Part shown: positions 8,398-17,114 of the stretch, in pieces
Position numbering within the stretch: position 1 is the stretch's first letter
Layout: each line of letters opens with the position of its first letter
Assembly (NCBI RefSeq): GCF_015163075.1
Contig: NZ_JADDXU010000014.1
Span: 227,787-291,786, forward strand
Origin: Streptomyces justiciae
Lineage (GTDB): Bacteria > Actinomycetota > Actinomycetes > Streptomycetales > Streptomycetaceae
Direction: 5' to 3'
Length of the DNA: 64,000 bases
Translations under genes and position numbers: made by a program
The notes under the pieces: generated by a model
The model's input: only the letters and a program-made list of their open reading frames with translations
What the model was told of the DNA's origin: nothing
The model's database searches: none

Positions 8398-9831
8398 ATG
8401 ACGGAACGACCCGCGCAGCGCACTCCCAACCGCCAGCTCGCCGCGCTCATCGCAGAAGCGGGGTTCTCCAACGCGGGACTCGCCCGTCGAGTGGACCAAC
8501 TCGGTCTGGAACACGGGCTTGATCTGAGATACGACAAGACATCGGTCACCCGGTGGCTGCGCGGCCAGCAGCCCCGCGGCACCACCCCCGCCCTCATCGC
8601 CGAGGTCTTCACCCGCCGCCTCGGCCGGCGCCTCAGCGCCCAGGATCTCGGCCTCGACGCCTGCGCCCCCGTCTACGCGGGCCTGGAGTTCGCGGCCACC
8701 CCCGAGGAGGCCATCGACATCGTCAGCGGGCTGTGGCGCAAGGACTCCGGCAGCCACGCGGAGCTGCGGAAGATCGCCTTCACCCCGGCGGGCCTCGTCG
8801 TCCCCAGCCGGGACTGGCTGATCGGCCGGGCCGACGACAAGGTCGCCCGCGGCGAACCCCCGCTCCGCGTCCCCGCCCAGGGCCGCCCGGCGGTCCCCCG
8901 GCAGCGCGGCGCCGAACGCGGCCCCGGCCAGAAGGTCACCGGCGGCGACATCGCCGCGCTGCGCTCGGTCGGCGAGCTCTTCCGCTCCCTCGACAACATG
9001 TACGGCGGCGGCCACGCCCGCCAGGCCCTCGTGCGCTATCTGGAGCACGAGTGCGAGCCGATGCTGCGCGGCACCTACGGCGAGCAGACCGGCCGCCGCC
9101 TGTTCGCGGCCGCCGCCGATCTGACCAGGCTCGCGGGCTGGACGTCGTACGACATCGCTGCGCATGGGCTCGCGCAGCGGTACTTCGTGCAGTCGCTGCG
9201 GCTCGCGCAGGCGGCGGCGGACCGGGCCTACGGGTCGTACGTGCTGATCACGATGAGTCGGCAGGCCGTCTATCTCGGGCACGGGCGCGAGGCGGTGCAG
9301 TTGGCGCGGGTCGCCCAGCAGGGGCTCGGGACGAACGCCCCGCCGGTCGTGCAGGCGTTGTTGCACTCCGTCGAGGCGCGTGGACATGGGGTGCTCGGCG
9401 AGGTGCGGAACTGCACGGGTGCGTTGGTCCGTGCCGAGCGCGCCCTGGAGGCGGCCCGGCCCGGGGATGAAGTCCCCTACTGGGCGCGCTTTTTCGACGA
9501 GGCGCAGCTCGCCGACGAGTTCGGGCACGCGCACCGGGACCTCCAGCAGTTCCGCGCCGCGGCGCAGCATGCCGAGCGGTCGCTGCAGCTGCGGGCGCCT
9601 GCGTACGCCCGCAGCCGGCTCTTCTGCCGGGTCGTTCTCGCCTCCGCCCGGCTCGGCCTCGGTGAACTCGATCAGGCCTGCGCGCTGGGGGCGGAGGCCG
9701 CGAACGCCGCCGCCGAGATGCGGTCGGTGCGGGCGATCGAGTACGTGAAGGACTTCGAGCGGAGGCTGGAGCCGTACAAGGATGCGGCGCCGGTGAGGGG
9801 GTATCGGGACAAGGTGGCTGCGCTTGGGTAG
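8398..9831 (+). CDS. Helix-turn-helix / TPR-type transcriptional regulator
   Basis: A 477-residue cytoplasmic protein. The N-terminal 70 residues (ALIAEAGFSNAGLARRVDQ and DKTSVTRWLRGQQPRG) read as a lambda-repressor-like helix-turn-helix. From about residue 180 to the end it is almost all Ala/Leu/Arg helices of tetratricopeptide type. This layout occurs in Streptomyces developmental and antibiotic regulators such as NsdA, but I cannot show orthology. ATG 8398 is chosen because AGGAGA lies 12 nt upstream; the in-frame extension to 8284 lacks a good site. It is divergent from lipB. Confidence 0.7.
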   Translation: MTERPAQRTPNRQLAALIAEAGFSNAGLARRVDQLGLEHGLDLRYDKTSVTRWLRGQQPRGTTPALIAEVFTRRLGRRLSAQDLGLDACAPVYAGLEFAATPEEAIDIVSGLWRKDSGSHAELRKIAFTPAGLVVPSRDWLIGRADDKVARGEPPLRVPAQGRPAVPRQRGAERGPGQKVTGGDIAALRSVGELFRSLDNMYGGGHARQALVRYLEHECEPMLRGTYGEQTGRRLFAAAADLTRLAGWTSYDIAAHGLAQRYFVQSLRLAQAAADRAYGSYVLITMSRQAVYLGHGREAVQLARVAQQGLGTNAPPVVQALLHSVEARGHGVLGEVRNCTGALVRAERALEAARPGDEVPYWARFFDEAQLADEFGHAHRDLQQFRAAAQHAERSLQLRAPAYARSRLFCRVVLASARLGLGELDQACALGAEAANAAAEMRSVRAIEYVKDFERRLEPYKDAAPVRGYRDKVAALG

Positions 9832-9849
9832 TCGGGTGCGGGTGCGTGG

Positions 9850-9881
9850 GGGCTTGTCGCGCAGTTCCCCGCGCCCCTAGG
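9850..9881 (-). repeat. Dispersed repeat, copy A
   Basis: In minus orientation reads CTAGGGGCGCGGGGAACTGC, then GCGACAAGCC. It lies between the convergent regulator and FAD oxidoreductase genes. Other copies are at 23246, 28440, 32452, 34913 and 62621, with a degenerate one at 43901. Confidence 0.85.
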
Positions 9882-9886
9882 TATCT

Positions 9887-11296
9887 CTATGCGGCCCGCG
9901 TTGCGGGGAGAGGGTCTGCCCTGTGCATCGAACCGCTCGCACCCAGGTCCCTAAGCAGTGCTGTCGTCGCCCTATGCGCCGAATGCAGCGCCCCCTGGAC
10001 CGTGCTCGTGTCCCGGTGGTCGCCGCAGACGTACAGGCCCGCCAGGAGGCGTACCGGGCGGCGTAGGTCGTGGGGGGCGCGCATGGTCGGTACCGCCTCG
10101 GGGGTGTGGTGGACGGCGAGGGTTTCCCAGCGGGTCGTCGACGTGCCGTAGAGGCGGGCCAGGTGCATGCGTACGGCGGTGTCGACGTCCGGCGGGGGCG
10201 GGCCGAGGACCGTCGAGGTGATCAGGGCGCGGCCCGCGGGGGCGCGGCTCGGGTCCACGTGGCTGACCACCGCCGTGTGGGCCACCGGGCCGCCGCGGTC
10301 GGCGTCCAGCAGGAGCGCGGTGCCGGTCCCCGGGGGCTCGTCGGTGGTGTGGTGGACCACCGTCACCTGGTGGAAGTCCGGTACGCGCAGGCCCGGCAGC
10401 AGTTCCGCGGCGGCGCGCGCGTCGGTCGCGAGGAGGACCGCGCGGCAGCGGAACTCGCCGTGTTCGGCGGTGGTCACCGTGTTCGTCGAGACCGAGGTGA
10501 CCCGGACCCCGGTGTGCACCGTTCCCGGCGGCAGCGAGCGCGCCAGCAGCTCCGGCAGCACCTCCGCCCCGCCCTCCGGGACGCAGAGCCGTCCGCCCGC
10601 GAAGGCCCGCAGTGCGAGGTCCGCGCAGCGGCTGGACGTCGTCAGCTCCGGGTCGCACAGCAGGGCGGCGAGCAGCGGCCGCAGGAACCCGTCGATCGTG
10701 CGGGCGGGCAGGCCGCGGGCGGCGAGGGCCCGGGCGGCGGGGAGTTCGGGGCGGGCGAGGAGGCGCTCGACGGGGGCGCTCGCGATCCGGGCCAGCGCGG
10801 CGCCGAGGCGGGCCTGGTCGACGGCGGTGCCCAGCGGGGCTGTGCCGCCGCGGGGGAGCGCCGTCGGACGCGGCGCCGGACGGGGGGCGCTCGCCAGGGC
10901 GCGTACGGCGTGGAGTGCGCCCCTCGCGCTCCTCGTGCTCCGCGAAGCGCCTCCCGTGGCGCTCCCTGGGGCGCTCCTCGTGTTCGCCGGGGTGGCGCCC
11001 GCGCGATGCCGGCGTCCGTCGCTGTGCAGCAGGACACCGGGGGCGAAGGGGCGCAGGCCCAGCCCGTCGAGCCCTGGTGTCAGGCGCAGTTCGGGATACG
11101 CCGTGGACAGCAGCTGCCCGATGCGGTCGAGCCGGAAGCCGTCGACCTTCTCCGTCGACATACGGCCCCCCACACCGTGGGCGGCCTCCAGGACTGCGGT
11201 CGTCACTCCTGCGCTGGTCAGCCGATGCGCCGCGGAGAGCCCGGCGACCCCGGCTCCCACGATCACGACGTCCGCCTGGTACGCGGGCTCAAGCAC
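9887..11296 (-). CDS. FAD-dependent amine-oxidase/desaturase-like oxidoreductase
   Basis: A 469-residue flavoprotein. The N-terminus DVVIVGAGVAGLSAAHRL is the Rossmann GxGxxG motif, followed by the second FAD signature VGGRMSTEKVDGFRLDRIGQ. A C-terminal segment GLYVCGDHRDTSTVQGALHSA closes the FAD site, as in phytoene desaturases and amine oxidases. The substrate cannot be inferred. The middle (about 95-145) is an Arg/Ala/Pro-rich low-complexity insertion unlike the rest. GTG 11296 has a GAGGAGGGG immediately upstream. No carotenoid or other pathway genes lie beside it. Confidence 0.75.
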   Translation of the reverse strand: MLEPAYQADVVIVGAGVAGLSAAHRLTSAGVTTAVLEAAHGVGGRMSTEKVDGFRLDRIGQLLSTAYPELRLTPGLDGLGLRPFAPGVLLHSDGRRHRAGATPANTRSAPGSATGGASRSTRSARGALHAVRALASAPRPAPRPTALPRGGTAPLGTAVDQARLGAALARIASAPVERLLARPELPAARALAARGLPARTIDGFLRPLLAALLCDPELTTSSRCADLALRAFAGGRLCVPEGGAEVLPELLARSLPPGTVHTGVRVTSVSTNTVTTAEHGEFRCRAVLLATDARAAAELLPGLRVPDFHQVTVVHHTTDEPPGTGTALLLDADRGGPVAHTAVVSHVDPSRAPAGRALITSTVLGPPPPDVDTAVRMHLARLYGTSTTRWETLAVHHTPEAVPTMRAPHDLRRPVRLLAGLYVCGDHRDTSTVQGALHSAHRATTALLRDLGASGSMHRADPLPATRAA

Positions 11297-11445
11297 GTGC
11301 CCCTCCTCGAGGTTGCGCGGCCGGTGGAGACGTCATGCCCCCAACTGGCTCCGGGGATACCCGAGTTCGGCTCGAGGTTAAGGCCGTGATCGGTCAGGGG
11401 CAGTCGCGCATGAACAGGGCACGGTCGCACAGCGGTCGCATACGG

Positions 11446-12351
11446 TCATGCCACGGCCCTCAGCGCCCCCTCGATCTCCGGGAACGCGAACGTGAACCCC
11501 GCTTCCAACAGCCGCTTGGGCACCACCCGTTGACTCCCGAGGACGTCCCCGGCCATCTCGCCGAGCACCGTCCGCAGCACCGGTGCCGGCACCGCGAACA
11601 CCGTCGGCCGGTGCAGCACGCGTCCCATCGCCTCGGTGATCTCCCGGTTGGTCAGCGGGGTCGGCGCGGTGAGGTTGAACGGCCCCGACAGCCCCTCGGT
11701 GTCGATGAGATACCGGATCGCGGCCACCTCGTCGTGCAGCGCGATGAACGACCAGTACTGCCGCCCGTCGCCCAGCCGCCCTCCTAGCCCCGCCTTGAAC
11801 AACGGGAACAGCCGCCCCCAGGCCCCGCCCCCGCGCGCCACCACAAGGCCGGTCCGGGTGAACACCGTCCGCACGCCCGCCTCCTGGGCCGGCGCCGCGG
11901 CGCCCTCCCACTCCACGCACAGCTCGGGCAGGAAGCCGTCGCCGGGCGGCGCGCTCTCGTCCACGACCCGGTCGCCGGTCTCGCCGTAATAGCCCATGGC
12001 ACTGCCGTTGACGAAGACCCGCGGCGGCTCGTCCATCGCGGCGACGGCCTTGGCGAGCGCCGCCGTGCCCAGCACCCGGCTGCACCGGATACGGGTCTTG
12101 TACGCCTCCGTCCACCGCCGGTCCCCGATCCCGGCACCCGCGAGGTTGACCACGACATCACACCCGGCGAGCCCGGCCGCGTCCACCCGTCCGCCCTCGG
12201 GGTCCCAGCGGACCTCGCCCTCCCCGCGCGGCACGCGCCGGACGAGCCGCACCACCTCGTGACCGTCCGCCGTCAGGGACCGCACCAGGGCACTGCCGAT
12301 GAGACCGGACGCACCGGCCACCGCGATTCGGGAAGGCTGCATGCGGCCCAT
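11446..12351 (-). CDS. TIGR01777-family NAD(P)-binding epimerase
   Basis: A 301-residue short-chain-dehydrogenase-like protein of the YfcH/SulA-related TIGR01777 epimerase family. It has IAVAGASGLIGSALVRSL (dinucleotide-binding glycine motif), VVNLAGAGIGDRRW, a GSAMGYYGETGDR block with the catalytic Tyr, and a C-terminal TIGR01777 domain (PAPVLRTVLGEMAGDVLGSQ). The substrate is unknown in all members. Rv2216 of M. tuberculosis, in the same lipB-dlaT neighbourhood, is the counterpart. ATG 12351 or ATG 12342 may be the start; neither has a clear ribosome site. Confidence 0.85.
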   Translation of the reverse strand: MGRMQPSRIAVAGASGLIGSALVRSLTADGHEVVRLVRRVPRGEGEVRWDPEGGRVDAAGLAGCDVVVNLAGAGIGDRRWTEAYKTRIRCSRVLGTAALAKAVAAMDEPPRVFVNGSAMGYYGETGDRVVDESAPPGDGFLPELCVEWEGAAAPAQEAGVRTVFTRTGLVVARGGGAWGRLFPLFKAGLGGRLGDGRQYWSFIALHDEVAAIRYLIDTEGLSGPFNLTAPTPLTNREITEAMGRVLHRPTVFAVPAPVLRTVLGEMAGDVLGSQRVVPKRLLEAGFTFAFPEIEGALRAVA

Positions 12352-12416
12352 TCTGCGCCCGGGCAGCCGGAAAACCCGTCGCCACGGGGCGGACCCGCCA
12401 CCGTAGGCTGACGGTC

Positions 12417-12905
12417 ATGTCCGAGCCGTACATACGCCGCGCCCTGCCCGACGACGACGAGGAGCTGGGCGTCCTCGACCGCGCGACCTGGTCGCCGCTG
12501 CACGCGGTGATGCCTGAACCGCAGCCGCCCTACGGGCCGTTCTTCGACGAGCGGCACAGCCCCGACGACCATCTGGTCGCCGAGCTCGACGGCCGCGTCG
12601 TCGGCTATGTCCGCCTGACCTTCCCCACCTCGCTCGCCGCGAACGCCCATGTCCGCCAGATCCAGGGCCTCGCCGTCGCCGAGGAGGCCCGCGGCCGTGG
12701 CGTCGGCCGGGCGCTGATCCGCGCGGTCACCGAGGAGGCCCGCCGCCGCGGCGCCCGCCGCCTCACGCTCCGCGTCCTGGGCCACAACACGCCCGCCCGC
12801 AAGCTCTACGAGTCCGAGGGCTTCGTCGTCGAGGGGGTGCTGCCGGGGGAGTTCCTGCTCGACGGCGAGTACGTCGACGACGTGTTCATGGGCCGCAGCC
12901 TCTGA
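12417..12905 (+). CDS. GNAT-family N-acetyltransferase
   Basis: A 162-residue acetyl-CoA-dependent acyltransferase. It contains IRRALPDDDEEL at the N-terminus, the beta4 strand VRQIQGLAVAEEARGRGVGRALI with the R/QxxGxG/A acetyl-CoA loop (RGRGVG) and the closing NTPARKLYESEGF typical of GNATs. The acceptor cannot be predicted. It is divergent from the epimerase gene, with only 65 bp between them for both promoters. Confidence 0.88.
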   Translation: MSEPYIRRALPDDDEELGVLDRATWSPLHAVMPEPQPPYGPFFDERHSPDDHLVAELDGRVVGYVRLTFPTSLAANAHVRQIQGLAVAEEARGRGVGRALIRAVTEEARRRGARRLTLRVLGHNTPARKLYESEGFVVEGVLPGEFLLDGEYVDDVFMGRSL

Positions 12906-12923
12906 CGCGCGGCGGTTCCTGGT

Positions 12924-13037
12924 TCAGCAGTCCCTGATCTGGTCGGCCTCGGCGGCGTCGCGGCGTCTGCGGACGACGACGTAGAGCGCGCCCCCGGCCG
13001 CCAGCAGGGAGATCAGGAAGAAGACGGGCAGAGTCAT
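12924..13037 (-). CDS. Very small single-span membrane protein
   Basis: A 37-codon reading frame: a short polar start, one hydrophobic segment (LPVFFLISLLAAGGALYVVV, residues 3-22) then RRRRDAAEADQIRDC. The positive-inside rule predicts N-out/C-in. The arrangement of one span followed by a basic then acidic tail is typical of real bacterial microproteins, and the reading frame is compact between two larger genes, but the ribosome site is weak. Function unknown. Confidence 0.45.
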   Translation of the reverse strand: MTLPVFFLISLLAAGGALYVVVRRRRDAAEADQIRDC

Positions 13038-13098
13038 GTGCCCAGGGGTACGCCCGCGCGGGCGCCCGGCCGTGGCATTGGGCCGTACGAGGGCCGGG

Positions 13099-13728
13099 TC
13101 AGTCCGTCAACAGGCGCATGCCGCCCATGAGTTCCCGCAGGCAGCGCACGGCCAGCTCCGCGGGCGACCCCGGTCCCGTCACGTCGGCGTCCGTCCTGGC
13201 CCAGGTCTCCAGCGCCACCCGGATCGCGTCCGTCGCCGCGGCGGCCGCCAGACGTACCGCCATCGGGTCCGCGTCCGGCCCCGCGAGCCCGGCGACCACG
13301 CCGATCAGCTTCTCCTCGGACTCCTGGTTCACCCGGTACCAGACGGCCCGCAGCGCCGGGTCGGCCACGGCCGCCCGCAGCAGCGCCCGGGTCTGCCGCA
13401 GTCCCTCCGCCGCCCGCTCGTCCGACGCCGACAGCGACTCCCCGACCGCCCGCTCCAGCGCGTCCGGCAGCCCCGCCCCCGGCTCCGACTCCGCCAGCAG
13501 CTCCCGCCAGCGGTCCGCGCCACGGGCGAGCAGCGGTCCCACGGCGTCCTGTTTGTTGCGGAAGTACCGGTAGAAGGTGCGCAGCGCGACCCCGGCCCGC
13601 TCGGCGATCTCCTCCGCGGTCGTGTGGTCCGGCCCGTGTTCGGTGAAGAGCTCGGCGGCGGCCCGTGCGATGTCCAGCTGGGTCGCCGCCTTGCGGCGCT
13701 CGGTCAGTGAGGGGGGCTTGGTGCTCAC
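13099..13728 (-). CDS. TetR-family transcriptional repressor
   Basis: A 209-residue regulator with an N-terminal TetR helix-turn-helix (ARAAAELFTEHGPDHTT, then AERAGVALRTFYRYFRNK) and an all-helical ligand domain. GTG 13728 is taken as start; it leaves 83 bp to the divergent short-chain dehydrogenase, which holds a perfect palindrome and is the probable target. Ligand unknown. An in-frame upstream start at 13791 would run across that palindrome and is unlikely. Confidence 0.85.
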   Translation of the reverse strand: MSTKPPSLTERRKAATQLDIARAAAELFTEHGPDHTTAEEIAERAGVALRTFYRYFRNKQDAVGPLLARGADRWRELLAESEPGAGLPDALERAVGESLSASDERAAEGLRQTRALLRAAVADPALRAVWYRVNQESEEKLIGVVAGLAGPDADPMAVRLAAAAATDAIRVALETWARTDADVTGPGSPAELAVRCLRELMGGMRLLTD

Positions 13729-13775
13729 CGGGGAAGCGTACGACGTCTTCCCGTGAACGACAGAAACCGCAGTGA

Positions 13776-13790
13776 TGGCAAAACGTGCCA
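13776..13790. promoter_or_regulatory. Candidate TetR operator
   Basis: TGGCA-AAACG-TGCCA, a 5-bp perfect dyad, sits 22 nt upstream of the SDR start and 48 nt upstream of the TetR start. This is the usual position for a TetR-family repressor site controlling both genes. Confidence 0.5.
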
Positions 13791-13811
13791 CTTAGGCGTA
13801 CCGTGCACTCC

Positions 13812-14597
13812 ATGAACCGTTACGAGAACCGACGCGCCCTCGTCACCGGCGGCGGCTCCGGCATCGGCCAGGCCACCGTGCTGCGCCTGCTCGCCGAGGG
13901 CGGCCGGGTGGTCGCCGCCGACATCAGCGAGGCCGGCCTGAAGGACACCGTCGAGAAGGCCGGCGACCGCGCCGGGCGGCTGACCACGGTCGTCGTCGAC
14001 ATCGCCGACGAGACCTCCGTCCAGGGCGGCGTGGCCTTCGCCGTCGAGACGCTCGGCGGCCTCGACGTGCTCGTCAACGCCGCCGGCATCCTGCGCTCCG
14101 CCCACACCCACGAGCAGAGCCTCGCCGACTTCGCCCGGATCATCGCCGTCAACCTCACCGGCACCTTCCTCGTGATCCGCGAGGCGATACCGGCGCTGCT
14201 CGCGGGCGACGCCCCGGCGGTCGTCAACTTCAGCTCCACGTCGGCACAGTTCGCCCACCCGTACATGGCGGCGTACGCGGCCAGCAAGGGCGGCGTCCAG
14301 TCCATGACGCACGCCCTGGCCGCCGAGTACGGCAAGCAGGGCATCCGCTTCACCGCCGTCCAGCCCGGCTCGATCTCCTCCGGCATGACGGACGGTTCCG
14401 GCGCCAGCGGTCAGAGCGCCGGACCTGGGCTGCCCGAGGACACGGACTGGAGCCTGTTCGGCAAGCTCGCCCCGGCGCTGGGGGAGAGGTTCGCGGGCCC
14501 GGAGACCGTCGCGGGTGTCGTCGCGATGCTGGCGAGCGAGGACGGCCGGTTCATCACCGGCACGGAGATCCGCATCGACGGCGGCACCCACTACTGA
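13812..14597 (+). CDS. Short-chain dehydrogenase/reductase
   Basis: A 261-residue classical SDR with cofactor motif TGGGSGIG near the N-terminus, NAAG (about residue 93), catalytic Ser in NFSSTSA and the YAASK dyad (about 156-160). The C-terminus GTEIRIDGGTHY is typical. NAD(H) or NADP(H) oxidoreduction is expected; the substrate is unknown. It is divergent from a TetR gene and probably repressed by it. The following protease gene converges 7 bp after the stop. Confidence 0.9.
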   Translation: MNRYENRRALVTGGGSGIGQATVLRLLAEGGRVVAADISEAGLKDTVEKAGDRAGRLTTVVVDIADETSVQGGVAFAVETLGGLDVLVNAAGILRSAHTHEQSLADFARIIAVNLTGTFLVIREAIPALLAGDAPAVVNFSSTSAQFAHPYMAAYAASKGGVQSMTHALAAEYGKQGIRFTAVQPGSISSGMTDGSGASGQSAGPGLPEDTDWSLFGKLAPALGERFAGPETVAGVVAMLASEDGRFITGTEIRIDGGTHY

Positions 14598-14603
14598 GAC
14601 GCG

Positions 14604-15788
14604 TCACGACGTGATCAGGTCACCCGTGTCCACCGGCGCCGTCGCGGTCGCCGCGCGCTCGGCGTCGGCGGCCACCTCGTCGGCGGTGAGGACGTACCCC
14701 GTCTCGGCGTCCGACGTCGACCGGGCGAAGACCACGCCGTACACCTTGCCGTCCGTGGTCAGCAGCGGTCCGCCGGAGTTGCCGGGCCGGACCGTCGACC
14801 GGATCGAGTAGATCTCGCGCGTGACGTTCGCGTCGCTGTAGATGTTCTGGCCGGTCGCCCGGACCCGGTTCGCCACTGTGGCCGCCTGGAGGTTCAGGTC
14901 GCCGTCCTGCGGATAACCGGCGACGACCGCGGAGTCCCCGCGCGAGGCGCTGTCGTCGAACTTCAGCACCGGCGCCTGGAGCCCCGGCACGTACAGCACG
15001 GCCACGTCCTTGTCCGGATCGAAGAGCACGACCTGTGCCTCGTACGACCTCCCGACCCCGCCGATGCGCACGCTCGGCCGGTCGATGCCCGCCACCACGT
15101 GCGCGTTCGTCATCACATGCTCCCGCGCGTACACGAACCCGCTGCCCTCGCGGCCCTGGGTGCCGGAGACGCCCTCGATCTTCACGGTGCTGACCTTGGC
15201 GGCGGTCGTGGCGGCCCGGGTGACGCTGTCGCCGGTGGGCTTGGCGACCCGGGCCGTCGACTCGTTCTCGAACGGGTTGAAGACCTGGGGGAAGCCCGCC
15301 TCGGTCAGCGCGGACGTGGCCCGCGAGAACCAGCCCGGGGTGGTGTCCGGCATCGCGTCCTGCACCGCGCCCAGCAGCCGCGAGTCCCGGATCGACGACG
15401 TGAGCAGCGCCGACGAGGACGCGCCCAGCACGCTCGCCGCCACCCACGCCACGATCAGCACGGCCACCGAGTTGGCGGCGGCACCGCCGATCCCGTCGGC
15501 GACCCGGAGCGGCCCCTTGTCCAGCTCCCGGCGCAGCCGCAGCGCCAGCCGCCCCGCCAGTTCGTGCCCCACCACGGCCGGGACCAGCACCGTCAGCACC
15601 GCGGTCACCGTCGCCGACGTGCTGCCCGGTGTCACCAGGTCCATCATCCAGGGCAGCACCCACACCCCGATGACCGCGCCGCCCACGAACCCGGCGAAGG
15701 AGACACAGCCGGCCATGAGGCCGCGCCGGTAGCCGGATGCCGCGTAGGCCAGGACGACCAGCACCAGCACGATGTCGAGCAGATCCAC
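14604..15788 (-). CDS. MarP-like membrane serine protease (CvpA + trypsin domains)
   Basis: A 394-residue protein. Four CvpA-type membrane segments (about 1-20, 27-45, 60-80 and 103-125) are followed by a periplasmic-side chymotrypsin-like protease with His in MTNAHVVAG, Asp in PDKDVAVLYV and nucleophile Ser in RPGNSGGPLL. This architecture is that of M. tuberculosis MarP (Rv3671c), which protects against acid and oxidative stress by processing envelope targets such as the hydrolase RipA. GTG 15788 has an AAAGGCGG 6 nt upstream. A peptidoglycan amidase is encoded divergently next door, which makes cell-wall processing a plausible role here too. Confidence 0.88.
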   Translation of the reverse strand: MDLLDIVLVLVVLAYAASGYRRGLMAGCVSFAGFVGGAVIGVWVLPWMMDLVTPGSTSATVTAVLTVLVPAVVGHELAGRLALRLRRELDKGPLRVADGIGGAAANSVAVLIVAWVAASVLGASSSALLTSSIRDSRLLGAVQDAMPDTTPGWFSRATSALTEAGFPQVFNPFENESTARVAKPTGDSVTRAATTAAKVSTVKIEGVSGTQGREGSGFVYAREHVMTNAHVVAGIDRPSVRIGGVGRSYEAQVVLFDPDKDVAVLYVPGLQAPVLKFDDSASRGDSAVVAGYPQDGDLNLQAATVANRVRATGQNIYSDANVTREIYSIRSTVRPGNSGGPLLTTDGKVYGVVFARSTSDAETGYVLTADEVAADAERAATATAPVDTGDLITS

Positions 15789-15991
15789 GGAGCCGCCTTT
15801 CTCTCGGACCCCTTATTACGGGCGGGACGGGCCCGGTGATCAGCACGCCGCGCGCGTGGCGCCGGAACAGGCCACGCGCGCGTGCACACGATGTCCGTGC
15901 ACCCGGAGAAACGCCCCGGACCAGGACGATGGTTCCACCGGGTGGCACACCACACATCGCGGGCGCGGAGGATCGGGCCGAGAGTGGGACC

Positions 15992-16879
15992 ATGCGTGTC
16001 CGAAGAGCACGGGGGATGCGAAGAGGCCGCCGTCCGGTCCGAATACGGACCGGGCCGCCGTGGCGAAACCGCCGCGCGCTGCTCCTGCTGTCCTGCGTGC
16101 CCGGGCTCGCGGCCGTGGTGGCCCTGGTCCTGTGCGCGACCGGAGTCGAACGCCGAGCCGAGGCCCGCCCCGGGCACGCCCTCGCGGCCCGCCCGGCCAC
16201 CGCGCACCACGCGCCGCGGCCGCACATCGTGCCGCGCTCGGTGTGGGCCAACGGCACGGGAGAGGCGAACAGCGTCGCCCGGACCCCGCCCCCCGCGCGG
16301 TACGACGACAAGGTCGTCGCCGTCTTCATCCACCACACCGACTCGCCCAACGACTACGACTGCGCCGACGCGCCCCGCATCATCCGCTATCTCGCGGCCG
16401 GCCAGACCGGCGTCCGGGACTGGGACGACATCGGCTACAACTTCCTGGTCGACCGCTGCGGCACGATCTACGAGGGCCGCGCGGGCGGCGTCGACCGCCC
16501 GGTCACCGGCGCCCACACCCAGGGCTTCAACCACCGCACCTCCGGCATAGCCGCCCTCGGCACCTTCACGGAGGGCGTCCGGGTCCCCCCGGCCATGACC
16601 CACGCGATCGCCGCACTGGCGGCATGGAAACTGGGCCTGGCGGAGATCGACCCCCGGGCGAGCGTCAAACTCCGGTCGAGCAACAACTACAGCCGCTACC
16701 CCACCGGCACCACCGCCACCCTCCCGGCCATCGCCGGCCACAACGAGGGCTACATGACCACCTGCCCCGGCGCCGCCCTCACGGCCGAACTCCCGGCCAT
16801 CAGGCAGACGGCGGCCCGCCTCCAGGGGCGGCTGTCGCCGGGGCCCGTCACGGATGGGGCGGCGCCTCGGCGGGCATAA
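15992..16879 (+). CDS. Secreted/membrane-anchored N-acetylmuramoyl-L-alanine amidase (PGRP/Amidase_2)
   Basis: A 295-residue peptidoglycan amidase. A basic N-terminus precedes a hydrophobic segment (about 30-48: LLLLSCVPGLAAVVALVLC), a signal or anchor. The domain begins with PHIVPRSVWANG. Zinc ligands are His in VFIHHTDS and His/Cys eight residues apart in AGHNEGYMTTCPG; the catalytic Tyr lies in GYNFLVDRCGTIYEGR. The enzyme cleaves the MurNAc-L-Ala bond. ATG 15992 is used; earlier in-frame codons lack similarity. It is divergent from the MarP-like protease. Confidence 0.88.
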   Translation: MRVRRARGMRRGRRPVRIRTGPPWRNRRALLLLSCVPGLAAVVALVLCATGVERRAEARPGHALAARPATAHHAPRPHIVPRSVWANGTGEANSVARTPPPARYDDKVVAVFIHHTDSPNDYDCADAPRIIRYLAAGQTGVRDWDDIGYNFLVDRCGTIYEGRAGGVDRPVTGAHTQGFNHRTSGIAALGTFTEGVRVPPAMTHAIAALAAWKLGLAEIDPRASVKLRSSNNYSRYPTGTTATLPAIAGHNEGYMTTCPGAALTAELPAIRQTAARLQGRLSPGPVTDGAAPRRA

Positions 16880-16904
16880 GGCCGGAAGGGAGGGGGTGGA
16901 GCCC

Positions 16905-17114
16905 ATGGCCAGGACCGCCGAGCCCCCCAAGGGCGACGGCGCTCACGACGGCGCGGCACCGCGCACCGGCCGGTCGGACCGACTCTCCGGGCCGGCGATC
17001 GGGCTCGCGCTCGTCCTGGTCGTCCTCGCGGCGCTCATCACGATCGGCCCCCTCCTCCACATCGCCGTGAGCATGGGCTGCGCCGTGCTCTTCGGCGGCG
17101 GAATCAACGGCTGA
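16905..17114 (+). CDS. Small single-span membrane protein
   Basis: A 69-residue protein: hydrophilic Gly/Ala/Arg-rich first 28 residues, then one long hydrophobic stretch (about 31-62, GLALVLVVLAALITIGPLL onward). A strong GGGAGGGGG lies before ATG 16905, only 25 bp after the amidase stop, so it is probably in the same operon. Its stop overlaps the convergent FemAB-type gene by 11 bp. Function unknown. Confidence 0.65.
   Translation: MARTAEPPKGDGAHDGAAPRTGRSDRLSGPAIGLALVLVVLAALITIGPLLHIAVSMGCAVLFGGGING

Noticed and set aside
11446..12351. UDP-sugar epimerase supplying UDP-GalNAc to the exopolysaccharide cluster
   Set aside because: The protein is of the TIGR01777 type rather than a UDP-glucose/GlcNAc 4-epimerase, and is 18 kb away in a conserved lipB neighbourhood. 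No Uge3-like gene is found in this window.
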